DNA from: Kitasatospora kifunensis
GTDB lineage: Bacteria; Actinomycetota; Actinomycetes; Streptomycetales; Streptomycetaceae
Direction of reading: 5' to 3'
Length of the DNA: 64,000 bases
Assembly (NCBI RefSeq): GCF_014203855.1
Contig: NZ_JACHJV010000001.1
Coordinates: 1,860,001 to 1,924,000, forward strand
Both the position numbers and the translations under genes were made by a program. Below the pieces are notes generated by a model. It was not told the origin of the DNA. It was given only the letters and a program-made list of their open reading frames with translations, and ran no database searches. Shown here piece after piece: positions 25,256 to 34,296 of this stretch (the first letter of the stretch is position 1; every line of letters begins with the position of its first letter).

Positions 25256-25881
25256 TCATCAATTCCTACACCCAGCGCACGTTCGCCCCTGAACTCGGCG
25301 GCCACCCCGATCTGCTGGGCCTCTTCTCCAGTTCCGGGGCAGCCGCTCTCGCTGGTGCGCTGCTCGGAGAATTCCAGCCCGTCTCAACCACGCAGATCCA
25401 GGTCCGCATCCCCGAGTCGCAACTCCCCGAGGCGCAACCCGAGAAGGCGATGCACGTCGACGGCGTCGCCTGCCCCCACCTCGATCCCGACGAACTGCGG
25501 ACCTTCTCGCTGCTCGTCGGCGTGGTGCTCTCCGACATCACGGACCCGACCGGCGGAGCGTTGCGCTACCAGTCCGGCGGACACCTGACCATGTCCGAGT
25601 GGTTCCGCGACCAGTGGTCCCTCGGCGTCACCGACCAGGTCCCTCCGGACGTCAACACACGGACTGGCACGCCGTTCCTCGGGGCACCAGGAGACGTCCT
25701 GCTCATGCACCACCTCGTGCCGCACGCCGTAGGCCGCAACCTCAGCCGCGAGCCCCGGGTCATGGCGTACTTCCGCGTGTCGCACGTCGCCCATGCCGAA
25801 CACCGACTCGAGTCGCTGCGAGACCCGTGGCTGGACTACCCGGGTCTCGCCGGGCTGCACCAGGCCGAGGCGCCCTCGTAA
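25243..25881 (+). CDS. PhyH-like 2OG/Fe(II) dioxygenase
   Basis: A 212-residue non-haem oxygenase of the phytanoyl-CoA dioxygenase type. Iron ligands are H71 and D73 (AMHVDGVA) and a late His in HHLVPHAVGRNLS (about 161), with Arg172 in the usual co-substrate position. It is shorter than typical PhyH enzymes. The ribosome site is weak and the 5' end overlaps a gene remnant. A YrdC/Sua5-like gene follows 96 bp later on the same strand, so the two may act together. Substrate unknown. Confidence 0.75.
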   Translation: MDPALINSYTQRTFAPELGGHPDLLGLFSSSGAAALAGALLGEFQPVSTTQIQVRIPESQLPEAQPEKAMHVDGVACPHLDPDELRTFSLLVGVVLSDITDPTGGALRYQSGGHLTMSEWFRDQWSLGVTDQVPPDVNTRTGTPFLGAPGDVLLMHHLVPHAVGRNLSREPRVMAYFRVSHVAHAEHRLESLRDPWLDYPGLAGLHQAEAPS

Positions 25882-25977
25882 GAACCCCCCGCAGCGCCCC
25901 CGTGCCGGACAGCAGCTAGAAGCACTACTGCCGAGCCAGACCTGATCCAACTCGCCGATCCCGAAAGCAGAGTGTCC

Positions 25978-26625
25978 ATGCAGCAGATCCCACCTGACCA
26001 GCTCGACCGAGCCGCCAGCGCGCTCGAAGCCGGCGAGCTGGTCATCGTCCCCACCTCGCGCTGGTACATGATCTGTGCCGACGCCACCAACGCGCCCGCC
26101 TGCCGGAGCATCTTCGAAGGCAAGCGGCGGCCCACCGCCAAGTCCCTCGTCCTCGTCACCCCGTCCCTGGCGGACTGCGAACAACGCTTCGTGATCTCCG
26201 ACGAAGCCCACAGGCTGGCAGGCGCCTTCTGGCCCGGCGATCTGGCCCTCCTCCTGCCGTGGCGCGACCCCGACGAGGGTGCGCGGCACTCCGCTGTCGG
26301 TGCTCCTGCCCTCGTCACCAACTCCCCAGGCCCACTTGGGTCGCTGGCATCGTTGACCCGCACGCCCATCGCCGCGACCACTGTCAACATCTCCGGGGAC
26401 GCGGGCATCGACGCGCGCGGGCCTGCGATCTCGCCCGAGGAGGTCGCCGACTTCCTGAGTCTCACGGGCGTCAAGGCGACCGTGATCCTGGACGGTGGCG
26501 TCTGCCCGGCCGTCAACCACCTGACGATCGTCGACTGCTCGACGACTGACGCACGCCTTGTGCGGGCTGGGCTCGTTCACGAACGGGCAGTCGAAGCGGT
26601 GCTCGGACGCGAGATCCTTGCCTGA
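25978..26625 (+). CDS. YrdC/Sua5-like protein
   Basis: A 215-residue protein of the YrdC/Sua5 fold that forms threonylcarbamoyl-AMP for tRNA t6A or carbamoyl-AMP in other pathways. Visible motifs are ELVIVPTSRWYMICADA (PT...Y in place of PTDTVYGLG), EGKRRPTAKSLVLV and AATTVNISGDAG (S/TxNxSG). The YGL motif is altered to YMI, so it may be a paralogue with another role. GTG 25972 is an alternative start. It follows a PhyH-like oxygenase. Confidence 0.75.
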   Translation: MQQIPPDQLDRAASALEAGELVIVPTSRWYMICADATNAPACRSIFEGKRRPTAKSLVLVTPSLADCEQRFVISDEAHRLAGAFWPGDLALLLPWRDPDEGARHSAVGAPALVTNSPGPLGSLASLTRTPIAATTVNISGDAGIDARGPAISPEEVADFLSLTGVKATVILDGGVCPAVNHLTIVDCSTTDARLVRAGLVHERAVEAVLGREILA

Positions 26626-26849
26626 CTGGAGCCAACGATGTCGGGTGTTGAAAACCGTGTCGACGGCGGGTAGTTGGCCCGTTGCCCGCCAGTGATCGTC
26701 GTGCAGCTACACGTGGACGGGCCAGGCGGCGGGTCATGAGCAGGGGCTGACCGGCCCTTCTGCCTGATGCGCGCCAGACCGTTGGTCAGGCTGGTGACGG
26801 CATCGAGGCGCCAGGGCCGACCTCCTTGGTTGACGCATCCTCGCGGTGG

Positions 26850-27974
26850 TCAAGCACCAAGGACCTCGTCGGCGCTGCGGGGCTCGGTGCGCGGCTGTTG
26901 GTTGAGCTTGTGGCGCGCGATGGAGGATCGCCGGTAGACCTCCTTGCGGGCACGCATGATGTTGCCCAGGGGTGCGTGCTCGGCGGTGACCCGCCAGGGG
27001 GTGAAGGACAGTGAGTCCATCTTCTCCAGGTTTTCCGGGCCGGAGATGTCCTGCTGTGGCAGCCGCAGCTTGGCCACGGTGACGGCCGGCGAGAGCTGCT
27101 CGGGCCACTCCACGGTGGTGTCCTCCACCGGCATCCGCTCCAGGTCGGTGCAGAGCTGAACCTGGATGTCGAAGGCGTAGGGGCGCTCCTGCAACTCGGC
27201 TTGCAGGGCAGGTCGGAAGACCTCCGGCGCGGAGGTCGGGTCGATGGCGCGGCGGACCACCGCAGCGGCGAAGTGCGGGTCGGGAGTGATGCGCACCTTG
27301 GCGATGTAGTCCCCGTGCCTGACCGCGCCCATCGTCCAGTAGCTCGACAGCAGTACGTTGACCGGGGGGATCTTGGACAGGCGCAGAAAGGCCAGGAACT
27401 CGTCCCACGCCCAGTTGTCCTGGTCCAGGGTTCCCTTTCCGGTCACGAACTCGGTAAAGAAACGATGTGCGCCGGGTCGCCCCTGGGAGAAGTAGGCCGG
27501 CGCGTTCAGGAACAGTTCCTGGATGAACAGGTAGTGCTCGACCGTATTGCAGAAGAAGATCGGTGCGTTGATGTTGGCGTAGTCGAATGTGCCCGTGTCC
27601 GGTTCGTCTTCCAGCAGGGTCGGGCCGTTGATGTCGAAGATCTTCAGCGCCAGCCCGGTGGCGCTGCCCAGTCGTGCGTCGGCTCCGGCGTGGGGTGAAC
27701 CGTTGGAGAAGCGGATGAGTGCGTCGTGGGTTCCCGGATTCGCGTAGATGCCTTGGGCGTACTCGGAGGGAAGGCCGTCCAGGATCTCCACCTGCCCTCG
27801 GACGAGCCCGTAGCCCTTGGCGTGGGCGTCGCGCAGGGCCCGGCCGGTGCCGCCCGCCTTGACTGACTCGGCGATGTAGCTCTCGGTCTTTTCGATCACC
27901 GTCTGCAGGTTCTGGTCGAAGTGCGGGTCATCGTCTTCGACATCCGGCGTGTAGCGGACGAACTGTGCTGCCAT
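26850..27974 (-). CDS. Catalase-like haem protein (y4iL type)
   Basis: A 374-residue catalase-fold protein. The distal-His segment RDAHAKGYGLVRG and the RFSNGSPHAG motif are catalase-like, while the C-terminus (RARKEVYRRSSIARHKLN) is the form seen in the y4iL-like subgroup rather than classical catalases. It ends an operon with a DyP peroxidase and an alpha/beta-barrel protein, so it likely handles peroxides or organic peroxide substrates with haem. Confidence 0.85.
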   Translation of the reverse strand: MAAQFVRYTPDVEDDDPHFDQNLQTVIEKTESYIAESVKAGGTGRALRDAHAKGYGLVRGQVEILDGLPSEYAQGIYANPGTHDALIRFSNGSPHAGADARLGSATGLALKIFDINGPTLLEDEPDTGTFDYANINAPIFFCNTVEHYLFIQELFLNAPAYFSQGRPGAHRFFTEFVTGKGTLDQDNWAWDEFLAFLRLSKIPPVNVLLSSYWTMGAVRHGDYIAKVRITPDPHFAAAVVRRAIDPTSAPEVFRPALQAELQERPYAFDIQVQLCTDLERMPVEDTTVEWPEQLSPAVTVAKLRLPQQDISGPENLEKMDSLSFTPWRVTAEHAPLGNIMRARKEVYRRSSIARHKLNQQPRTEPRSADEVLGA

Positions 27975-28028
27975 GACGTCGACCTCTTCTCGAAGACCGT
28001 GGTGGGGTCTGCGCAGCAGGAATTACCG

Positions 28029-29381
28029 TCAGTCCTTCAGCTCGGCGAGCCAGCGCAGGGCGCGCAGACCCGGCAGGAAGCAGTACTCGCCGCCGCGGGT
28101 GACCACGAAGCTGGGCAGGTTCTTCAGGCGACGCCGGATCGGCTTCTCCGGGATGGTGGCGGTGCCGGTTCCGCCGTGGTGCCCGGCTACCGGATCCTTC
28201 TCGCCGGGGTAGCCGATGAAGTTGCCGTCGTTGACCCACTCGGCCTTGATGAATTCGAACTGTCGCTCAAGGTGGGCTCCGATGAAGACTCCGACGAGTC
28301 CCCGGTCGGCGCCGTCGTCCTCCAGTACGCCCTCGGGCAGCGGTGGGCCGTAGGTGGTACCGCGGCGGATGAGGCGGTGCATCCGTGCGTCGCCGATGAT
28401 GGTGGCATCGCGGGGGTTGTTGCGCCGGATGTGCGCACCGGCTGGGCACCGGAAGCCGCGATCGTCGTTCTCCCGGTACAGGAAGTTGTTGTTGCGGTGC
28501 GGATCGGCCCCCAGCTCCGGGTCATCGTGCTCCGGCGTCAGCGTCAGCGGCGCCCCGCTGGGCCAGCGCCCGACCATCTTCGCCGCCAGGAGTGCCTCCT
28601 CCTCGGCGCTGGAGGTGTTCGCGCGCAGGTACCGGCGCCAGGCCGCCACGTTGGTGTGGACCTTGCGCACGGCCACGTAGGTCCCGTTGCGCCCCAGCAC
28701 ATCGGGACTGGGCATGGGTGGCAGGCTGCCGGTTTCGTCGGCGTAGCCGAGGATGAACTCACCGGCCTTGATGGGGACTTCCTGCGGGTTGGAGCCGGGC
28801 AGTCCGACGCCCTCGATGTTCGGGTGGCTGATCCCGTCGCGGAAGCCGAAGGTGGTGCGCCCGGTCGGAAGCTGATGGACCTCCTGCTGCCAGATCACCT
28901 GGACACCGGGCGTGTCCTCGTAAGCGACGCGGGCCCGCTCCAGCTCCCTGTCCAGCTGCGCCGCATCGGAAGACAGGGCGCTCAACGCGATATGGACATC
29001 GCCCGTCCCGAACGGCGCCTCCCAGTGGGCCGGGCCGCTCTCCCCCACGTCACCGATCAGCTCCGCCCGAGCGGACATGCCCTCACGGAACGCCCGCGGA
29101 AAGCTGTCCAGTGACTCCTGAGGCACCCCCAGGGCCCTCAGTCCCTGGTGGGTGAACGCCACCGTCACCCAGGCATCCTGGTTCGGGTCCACTCTGGGCA
29201 GACCACCCGAGGTCAACGGGAGCAGCCGCCGCAGCAGAGCGCGCCCGGCGTGGCGGTCGTCGACGCGCAGGAAGATGAACTTCCCCTCGTACGGAACTGG
29301 CCGTGGACGCAGTGCCCCGCTCTGGACGTCGTCGATCTCGACGCCCACGTCGGCTGCGCTGCTGCTGCCCGCCGTGCTCAT
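28029..29381 (-). CDS. DyP-type haem peroxidase
   Basis: A 450-residue dye-decolourising peroxidase. The DyP motif GFRDGISHP (GxxDG) supplies the distal Asp, and CPAGAHIRRNNPRD holds the proximal His. It has no Tat signal. ATG 29381 follows a GGAGG site; a longer frame starting near 29465 adds a repeated QTETV segment and is less likely. It sits 54 bp upstream of the catalase-like gene on the same strand. Confidence 0.92.
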   Translation of the reverse strand: MSTAGSSSAADVGVEIDDVQSGALRPRPVPYEGKFIFLRVDDRHAGRALLRRLLPLTSGGLPRVDPNQDAWVTVAFTHQGLRALGVPQESLDSFPRAFREGMSARAELIGDVGESGPAHWEAPFGTGDVHIALSALSSDAAQLDRELERARVAYEDTPGVQVIWQQEVHQLPTGRTTFGFRDGISHPNIEGVGLPGSNPQEVPIKAGEFILGYADETGSLPPMPSPDVLGRNGTYVAVRKVHTNVAAWRRYLRANTSSAEEEALLAAKMVGRWPSGAPLTLTPEHDDPELGADPHRNNNFLYRENDDRGFRCPAGAHIRRNNPRDATIIGDARMHRLIRRGTTYGPPLPEGVLEDDGADRGLVGVFIGAHLERQFEFIKAEWVNDGNFIGYPGEKDPVAGHHGGTGTATIPEKPIRRRLKNLPSFVVTRGGEYCFLPGLRALRWLAELKD

Positions 29382-29400
29382 GTTTGCTTCTGCCTCCGTA

Positions 29401-29430
29401 ACGGTCTCTGTCTGGACGGTCTCTGTCTGG
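29401..29430. repeat. 15-bp tandem repeat before the DyP gene
   Basis: ACGGTCTCTGTCTGG occurs twice in direct succession (29401-29415, 29416-29430). In the longer alternative frame it would encode a repeated QTETV. Confidence 0.8.
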
Positions 29431-29515
29431 ACGGCCTTCGCCGCGGCCGACCGGCGACCGCTCACGCGGGTCCAACGGTGTTGGGTCGGCTGTGAGGCTT
29501 GGTTGTGTCCGGGTT

Positions 29516-30106
29516 CTAGGCCGCGGCTTCCTCCATCAGCTTCTGGAAGGCAGGCGTGGCCAGCAACTCCGCGTTGGCCGGGTTCTCCAGCGCCGCCCGG
29601 AACTCCGGGGTGTCCAGCACCTCCTGGAACGCCTCGTCCACGCGCTGGTCCTTCCAGATCTGCTGAACGGTCAGATCGGGGTACGAGCTGACGAAGACCC
29701 CCGCGGGCTCCTGGTGGGAGACGAACCAGTCCTTCACCCCTGGATCGGTGACGCCGGGGAACCCTTCGGTGTGCGAGAAGACCTTGTCGAAGCGGGCCCC
29801 GACCACCGTCTTGCCGAAGTCGTCGATGTACGTGTCCCAGGAGCCGTCGAAGACGCTGGCGAACATGAACCGGGTGTCGTTGTCGAAGATCACGTGCCGT
29901 GCGTCGTGCAGGGTGCCGATCTGGCGCAGCGCCGCACGGGTCTTCACGTCAGACGACCCGCCGGCCAGCTCGGCAAGGTCCTCACGCAGCGCATCCGCAT
30001 GGCCCGGCTTGATCTTGGTGAAGACGGTGAACTCGCTGCACACCCCGTCCGTCCTGCCCGGGCGCTCGGGCTGAGCCGACTGGGTTGCGTCTGTCGTCGC
30101 AGCCAT
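29516..30106 (-). CDS. Peroxidase-associated dimeric alpha/beta-barrel-like protein
   Basis: A 196-residue protein with TVFTKIKPGHADAL at the N-terminus and RFMFASVFDGSWDTYIDDF in the middle, segments typical of proteins that share the DyP-like ferredoxin fold. It lacks the DyP catalytic Asp. It is the first gene of the minus-strand operon with DyP and catalase-like genes. AGGAGAG precedes ATG 30106. The role is inferred as a partner or a small-substrate binder. Confidence 0.6.
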   Translation of the reverse strand: MAATTDATQSAQPERPGRTDGVCSEFTVFTKIKPGHADALREDLAELAGGSSDVKTRAALRQIGTLHDARHVIFDNDTRFMFASVFDGSWDTYIDDFGKTVVGARFDKVFSHTEGFPGVTDPGVKDWFVSHQEPAGVFVSSYPDLTVQQIWKDQRVDEAFQEVLDTPEFRAALENPANAELLATPAFQKLMEEAAA

Positions 30107-30505
30107 CGTGAATCTCTCCTGCCACGGATCGGTGCGAGGGCCGCCAAGCGCCCGAACATGGGGCGCCATCGCCCTCACCACTTAATCCTGACTGGCCATG
30201 CGCCGCCTTGCATCTTCGGTCTGGGGGGATGTGGGGGGACATGGAACGCAGCCTCGGGTGCCGGCGGGCCAGGCCAGGGGCCGCGCGTTCTGCGGAGCCC
30301 CTGAGGAGAGAATCGCGAAGGCGCAGGAAGATGGAATGGGATGTCCCGAGTACGTCGTCGTCACGCTCCCGGCAGCCGCTTCCGCGTGGCCGAGAAGCCA
30401 GCCGCGTGACGGCCTGCGGCTGCCCGCCCAGGCGGTCTGGTCACCCATACCCGCCGAGCCTTGCTCGACCCGATCGCCGCCCCGACCCATCCCCTGGAGG
30501 TAACC
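30107..30505. other. Divergent promoter region, peroxidase operon / GAP gene
   Basis: About 400 bp without a supported gene. It contains G-rich runs near 30225-30245 and must carry both divergent promoters. No clear operator or RNA motif was seen. Confidence 0.4.
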
Positions 30506-31183
30506 ATGGGCAAAGTTCTCGGTGACGTGCTGGGTCTTGCGGCGGGCGTCGCGATCAGCCCGCTCCCGATCATCGCGATCATCCTCATTCTCGCCACGCC
30601 CCGGGGACGTCTCAACGGACAGCTGTTCGCCGTCGGCTGGATCCTGGGACTCGCGGCGCTGGGTGCGGTGATGCTGGGGATCGCTTCCCCCGCAGGAGCC
30701 TCCGCCCACAATCACCCGGCCACCTGGGTGGGAGCTCTCAAGCTCGCTCTGGGTGTGTTCCTGGTCCTCTTCGGTGCCCGGCAGTGGCACCGGCGCCCGG
30801 CGGATGCCTCACAAGCTCAGCTGCCGAAGTGGATGGACGCGATCGACCGCCTCACGCCGGTCAAGGTCTTCGGACTCGGACTGGCTCTGGCCGCGCTCAA
30901 CGCCAAGAACGCCCCGCTGACCATCGCCGCGGGCGCCGCGATCGGCTCGGCCGGGCTGCCCGTCGGGCAGCAGATCGCATCGCTGGCGATCTTCGTCCTG
31001 ATCGCCACCCTGGGCCTGCTTGCCCCACTGGCGGTCTTCCTGCTCGGAGGAGAGCGAGCGAAGACCACGCTCGGCAGTTGGAAGGACTGGGCAGCCCAGC
31101 ACAATGTCGCCGTGATGGCGGTCCTGTTCTTCGTGCTCGGGTTGAAACTGCTCGGAGACGGCATCTCCGTCCTCACCTCCTGA
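30506..31183 (+). CDS. GAP-family (Sap-like) membrane protein
   Basis: A 225-residue membrane protein with six helices, matching the GAP/Sap (sulfolipid-addressing protein) family by its N-terminus (GLAAGVAISPLPIIAIILIL) and the NAKNAPL segment. Family members help move glycolipids to the surface in mycobacteria; the cargo here is unknown. GGAGG precedes ATG 30506. It is divergent from the peroxidase operon. Confidence 0.8.
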   Translation: MGKVLGDVLGLAAGVAISPLPIIAIILILATPRGRLNGQLFAVGWILGLAALGAVMLGIASPAGASAHNHPATWVGALKLALGVFLVLFGARQWHRRPADASQAQLPKWMDAIDRLTPVKVFGLGLALAALNAKNAPLTIAAGAAIGSAGLPVGQQIASLAIFVLIATLGLLAPLAVFLLGGERAKTTLGSWKDWAAQHNVAVMAVLFFVLGLKLLGDGISVLTS

Positions 31184-31388
31184 GAGTGACCTCCCGCCAG
31201 CCGTCGAAGGTGGCCGGGAAGGTGGCCGTGCCGCACACGCACCCGCACCCGCACCCACCCCGGTTGGCGTGATCAACTTCGTCGAAAAGAAAATGGCCCG
31301 TGTTCGTCCGTCGTGTCGATCTGCGGCTGCGCCGTTCGACCTGGGGTGGAGAGGGTCGAGAGGCGACCCCCGATCAAGGAGACCGAAG

Positions 31389-31808
31389 ATGGCGAAGTAC
31401 ATGCTGATCATGCGAGGCACGGACGAGTCCATGGCGAAGATGATGGAGACGCCTTTCGAGGAGATGCTCGAGACGGTGGGCCGGTTCAACGAGGAGCTGA
31501 TCCGGGCGGGCGTGCTCGTGGCCGCCGAGGGCCTGGACGACCCGTCCCAGGGCGTGGTGGTGGACTTCAGCGGACAGACCCCGGTGGTCACCGACGGTCC
31601 GTACGGCGAGACGAAGGAGCTGTTCGGCGGCTTCTACGTGATCGACGTCGCCTCGAAGGAGGAGGCCGTCGAGTGGGCCAAGCGACTGCCGGCCTTCCCC
31701 GGCTCGAAGTGCGAGGTCCGTCGTGTGCCGGGCATCGAGGAGTTCCCGCAGGACAACGAGTGGATCATCAAGGAGCGGGCGTGGCGCGAGCGGACCGGCC
31801 AGATCTGA
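31389..31808 (+). CDS. YCII/DGPF-domain protein, second copy
   Basis: A 139-residue YCII protein (MAKYMLIMRGTDESMAK, then VVTDGPYGETKELFGGFYVI). It is longer than the copy at 12.5 kb by a C-terminal tail. The sigma-factor gene that follows overlaps it by 28 bp, so they are co-translated as in other ECF42 loci. Confidence 0.88.
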   Translation: MAKYMLIMRGTDESMAKMMETPFEEMLETVGRFNEELIRAGVLVAAEGLDDPSQGVVVDFSGQTPVVTDGPYGETKELFGGFYVIDVASKEEAVEWAKRLPAFPGSKCEVRRVPGIEEFPQDNEWIIKERAWRERTGQI

Positions 31809-33112
31809 CGCCCGCGGCCGCCGACGGCCCGCCGAGCGCCGAGGCGGCGCGGCGGGCCGTCGAGGCGGTCTGGCGGATCGAGTCCGCGCGGATCGTCGGT
31901 GCGCTGGCCCGCTACACCGGGGACTTCGCACTCGCCGAGGATGTCGCTCAGGAGGCGCTGGCGGAGGCACTGGTCACCTGGTCGCGCGAGGGTGCGCCGG
32001 CCAGCCCGGTGGGCTGGCTGCTGGCGACCGCGCGGCGGCGGGCCATCGACGGCTTCCGTCGCAAGTCGGCGCTCGACGAGCGGTACGCCATGCTGGCGGG
32101 CCAGCTGGCCGAGGGCGAGTTCAGCTCGGGCGCGGTGGCCGCGCCCGGCCGGTCGGACGACCTGCCGTGGGATCCCGACCGGGTCGACGACGACGTCCTC
32201 GCGCTGATGTTCACCGCCTGCCATCCGGTGCTCTCGCCCGAGGCCCGGGTGGCGCTCACGCTGCGCGTGGTGGGCGGCCTGTCCAGCGAGGAGATCGCCC
32301 GGGCGTTCCTGGTGCCCACCGCGACCGTCCAGGCCCGGATCACCCGGGCGAAGAAGACGATCGCCGCGGCGCAGGTGCCCTTCGAGCTGCCGCCGCCGCA
32401 GGAGCGGGCGGGGCGGCTCGGCGGGGTCCTGAGCGTCCTGTACGTGATCTTCACGGAGGGCTCGACGGCGACGGCCGGCGAGGACCTGCTGCGCCCCGAT
32501 CTCGCGTACGAGGCCGTTCGGTTGGCCCGGATGCTGGCCGCCCTGCTGCCCGCTGAGCCGCAGGTGTACGGGCTGCTCGCGCTGTTCGAGCTCACCGCCG
32601 CGCGCTTCGCGGCACGGACCGGGCCCGACGGGGAGGCGGTGCTCCTGGAGGACCAGGACCGGCGCCTGTGGGACCGCTCGGCGATCCGTCGCGGTCTGGC
32701 GGCGCTCGGCCGGGCCTCGGCCCTCGGGCGGGGCCTTGGGCCGTACGGTCTGCAGGCCGCGATCGCCGCCTGCCACGCGACGGCGCCCTCGGTGCGGGAG
32801 ACCGACTGGGAGCGTGTCGTACTCCTCTACGAGGCGCTCGGCCGCGTGGCCCCCTCACCCGTCGTCGAGCTCAACCGGGCCGTGGCCGTCGCGATGGCGA
32901 GCGGACCGCGACCAGCGCTGTCCATGGTCGACGAACTGGCCGCCTCCGGCCGCCTGTCGGGGTCGTACCTGCTCCCGAGCGTGCGCGGCGAACTGCTGGT
33001 CCGGCTCGGCCGCAGTGCCGAGGCCCGGGCCGAACTGGAGCTCGCCGCCCGGCTGTGCCGCAACGCCCGCGAGCAGTCCGTGCTGCTGCGCAAGGCGGCC
33101 GCGTTGGAGTGA
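31781..33112 (+). CDS. ECF42-type RNA polymerase sigma factor, second copy
   Basis: A 443-residue sigma factor with sigma2 (LAEDVAQEALAEAL), sigma4 (SSEEIARAFLVPTATVQAR) and the long TPR-like C-terminal domain of ECF42. GTG 31781 has AAGGAG at 31770-31775 and starts inside the YCII gene. No anti-sigma gene is present, as expected for this group, which is thought to use its C-terminal domain for control. Confidence 0.9.
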   Translation: MARADRPDLTPAAADGPPSAEAARRAVEAVWRIESARIVGALARYTGDFALAEDVAQEALAEALVTWSREGAPASPVGWLLATARRRAIDGFRRKSALDERYAMLAGQLAEGEFSSGAVAAPGRSDDLPWDPDRVDDDVLALMFTACHPVLSPEARVALTLRVVGGLSSEEIARAFLVPTATVQARITRAKKTIAAAQVPFELPPPQERAGRLGGVLSVLYVIFTEGSTATAGEDLLRPDLAYEAVRLARMLAALLPAEPQVYGLLALFELTAARFAARTGPDGEAVLLEDQDRRLWDRSAIRRGLAALGRASALGRGLGPYGLQAAIAACHATAPSVRETDWERVVLLYEALGRVAPSPVVELNRAVAVAMASGPRPALSMVDELAASGRLSGSYLLPSVRGELLVRLGRSAEARAELELAARLCRNAREQSVLLRKAAALE

Positions 33113-33177
33113 TTCCCACCAATCCGGTCCAGCCCTCCCGCCCGCACCTCGGCCGGCCGATCGGCGATTGCGGATAG

Positions 33178-33207
33178 CCGCCGATCCACGCGCCGCCGAT
33201 CTACGCG
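33178..33207. repeat. 15-bp tandem repeat at the epimerase stop codon
   Basis: CCGCCGATCCACGCG (33178-33192) is followed by the one-base variant CCGCCGATCTACGCG (33193-33207), which contains the complement of the epimerase stop codon. Confidence 0.75.
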
Positions 33208-34142
33208 CCGCGGGTGCGCCGCACCAGGTCGGCGGCGGCCTCGGGCCAGTGGGTGTACTCGAAGTCGAAGCCGGCCTCCAGCAGTCGGCCGGGGACCACC
33301 CGGCGGCTCTTGAGCAGCAGTTCGGTGTCCGATCGCAGAGCGAACGCGCCGAGTTCGGCCAACCACCGGGTTGCCGGCAGACCCAGCGGGATGCCCCATG
33401 CCGTCCGGACCCCCCGCATGAAGTCGCGGTACGGCAAGGGGTTGGGAGCCGCGAGGTTCACCGGTCCGCTGAGGTCCTCCCGGGCGGTCAGGAAGTCGAG
33501 GGACCGAACGAGGTCACGGCCGTGGATCCAGGACATGTACTGGGCGCCGCCCGCGACCGGACCGCCGAGCCCCAGCCGTGCCAACCGCAGCAGCAGGTCG
33601 AAGGCGCCGCCTCGCCCGGGACTCATCACCATGGCGGTGCGCAGCGCCACCTTGCGCGTCTGCGGGGTGTCCGCCTGCGCCTGCGCCCGCTCCCAGGCCT
33701 TGGCGATCTCCACGCTGTAGGCCCAGTACCGCGGGATGCCTGGTTCGGCGCCACCGAGCAGACCGGTGGCCTCGTCGTTGGCCGCGTCGAAGCGGTGGGC
33801 GTAGATGGTGGCGGTGCTCATCTGGAGCCAGACCCTGGGAGGCCGGGCGGCTGCCGCGATCGCCTCGCCCACGACCTGGGCGGAGTGCACGCGCGAGTCC
33901 ATCATGGCCTGGAGATTGGCCGGCGTGTAGCGGCAGCTGACGCTCCGTCCGGCGAGATTGACCACGAGGTCGCTGCCGTCGATCACCTCGGCCCAGGGGC
34001 CGAGGGTCCGGCCGTCCCAGTGGACCTCCCGGCCGCCGCCCGACCGCCTGGTCAGGATGACGACCTCGTGGCCGGCGGCGGTCCACTCGCGTTCCAGGAG
34101 CCTGCCCACGTGCCCGGTACCCCCGGGCAGCACGATCTTCAT
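33201..34142 (-). CDS. TIGR01777-type NAD(P)-dependent epimerase
   Basis: A 313-residue SDR-fold protein (GGTGHVGRLLEREW at the N-terminus) with the STATIYAH motif and the C-terminal DUF1731 region (VVPGRLLEAGFDFEY). These are widespread epimerase-like proteins of unknown substrate. ATG 34142 follows GGGGGA. A 12-bp perfect palindrome lies 44 bp upstream and probably regulates it. Confidence 0.85.
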   Translation of the reverse strand: MKIVLPGGTGHVGRLLEREWTAAGHEVVILTRRSGGGREVHWDGRTLGPWAEVIDGSDLVVNLAGRSVSCRYTPANLQAMMDSRVHSAQVVGEAIAAAARPPRVWLQMSTATIYAHRFDAANDEATGLLGGAEPGIPRYWAYSVEIAKAWERAQAQADTPQTRKVALRTAMVMSPGRGGAFDLLLRLARLGLGGPVAGGAQYMSWIHGRDLVRSLDFLTAREDLSGPVNLAAPNPLPYRDFMRGVRTAWGIPLGLPATRWLAELGAFALRSDTELLLKSRRVVPGRLLEAGFDFEYTHWPEAAADLVRRTRGA

Positions 34143-34185
34143 CGGATCCCCCTCGATAGTGCCTGGGGCAACTCTAGCCAAAATA

Positions 34186-34197
34186 TGAACATGTTCA
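34186..34197. promoter_or_regulatory. TetR-like palindromic operator
   Basis: TGAACATGTTCA is a perfect 12-bp palindrome in an unusually A/T-rich patch, 44 bp ahead of the epimerase start. Sites of this form are bound by TetR regulators before similar genes. No TetR gene adjoins it; the nearest are at 39.5 and 41.9 kb. Confidence 0.55.
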
Positions 34198-34296
34198 AAA
34201 GATGATCCGATGCCGAGTTGCGGTCCCTCCGGGCCGAGCGTTGCCGTGGCTGACAGTCACTCACCTACCGGGGCGTCGTCCGACCGTACGAGGACC

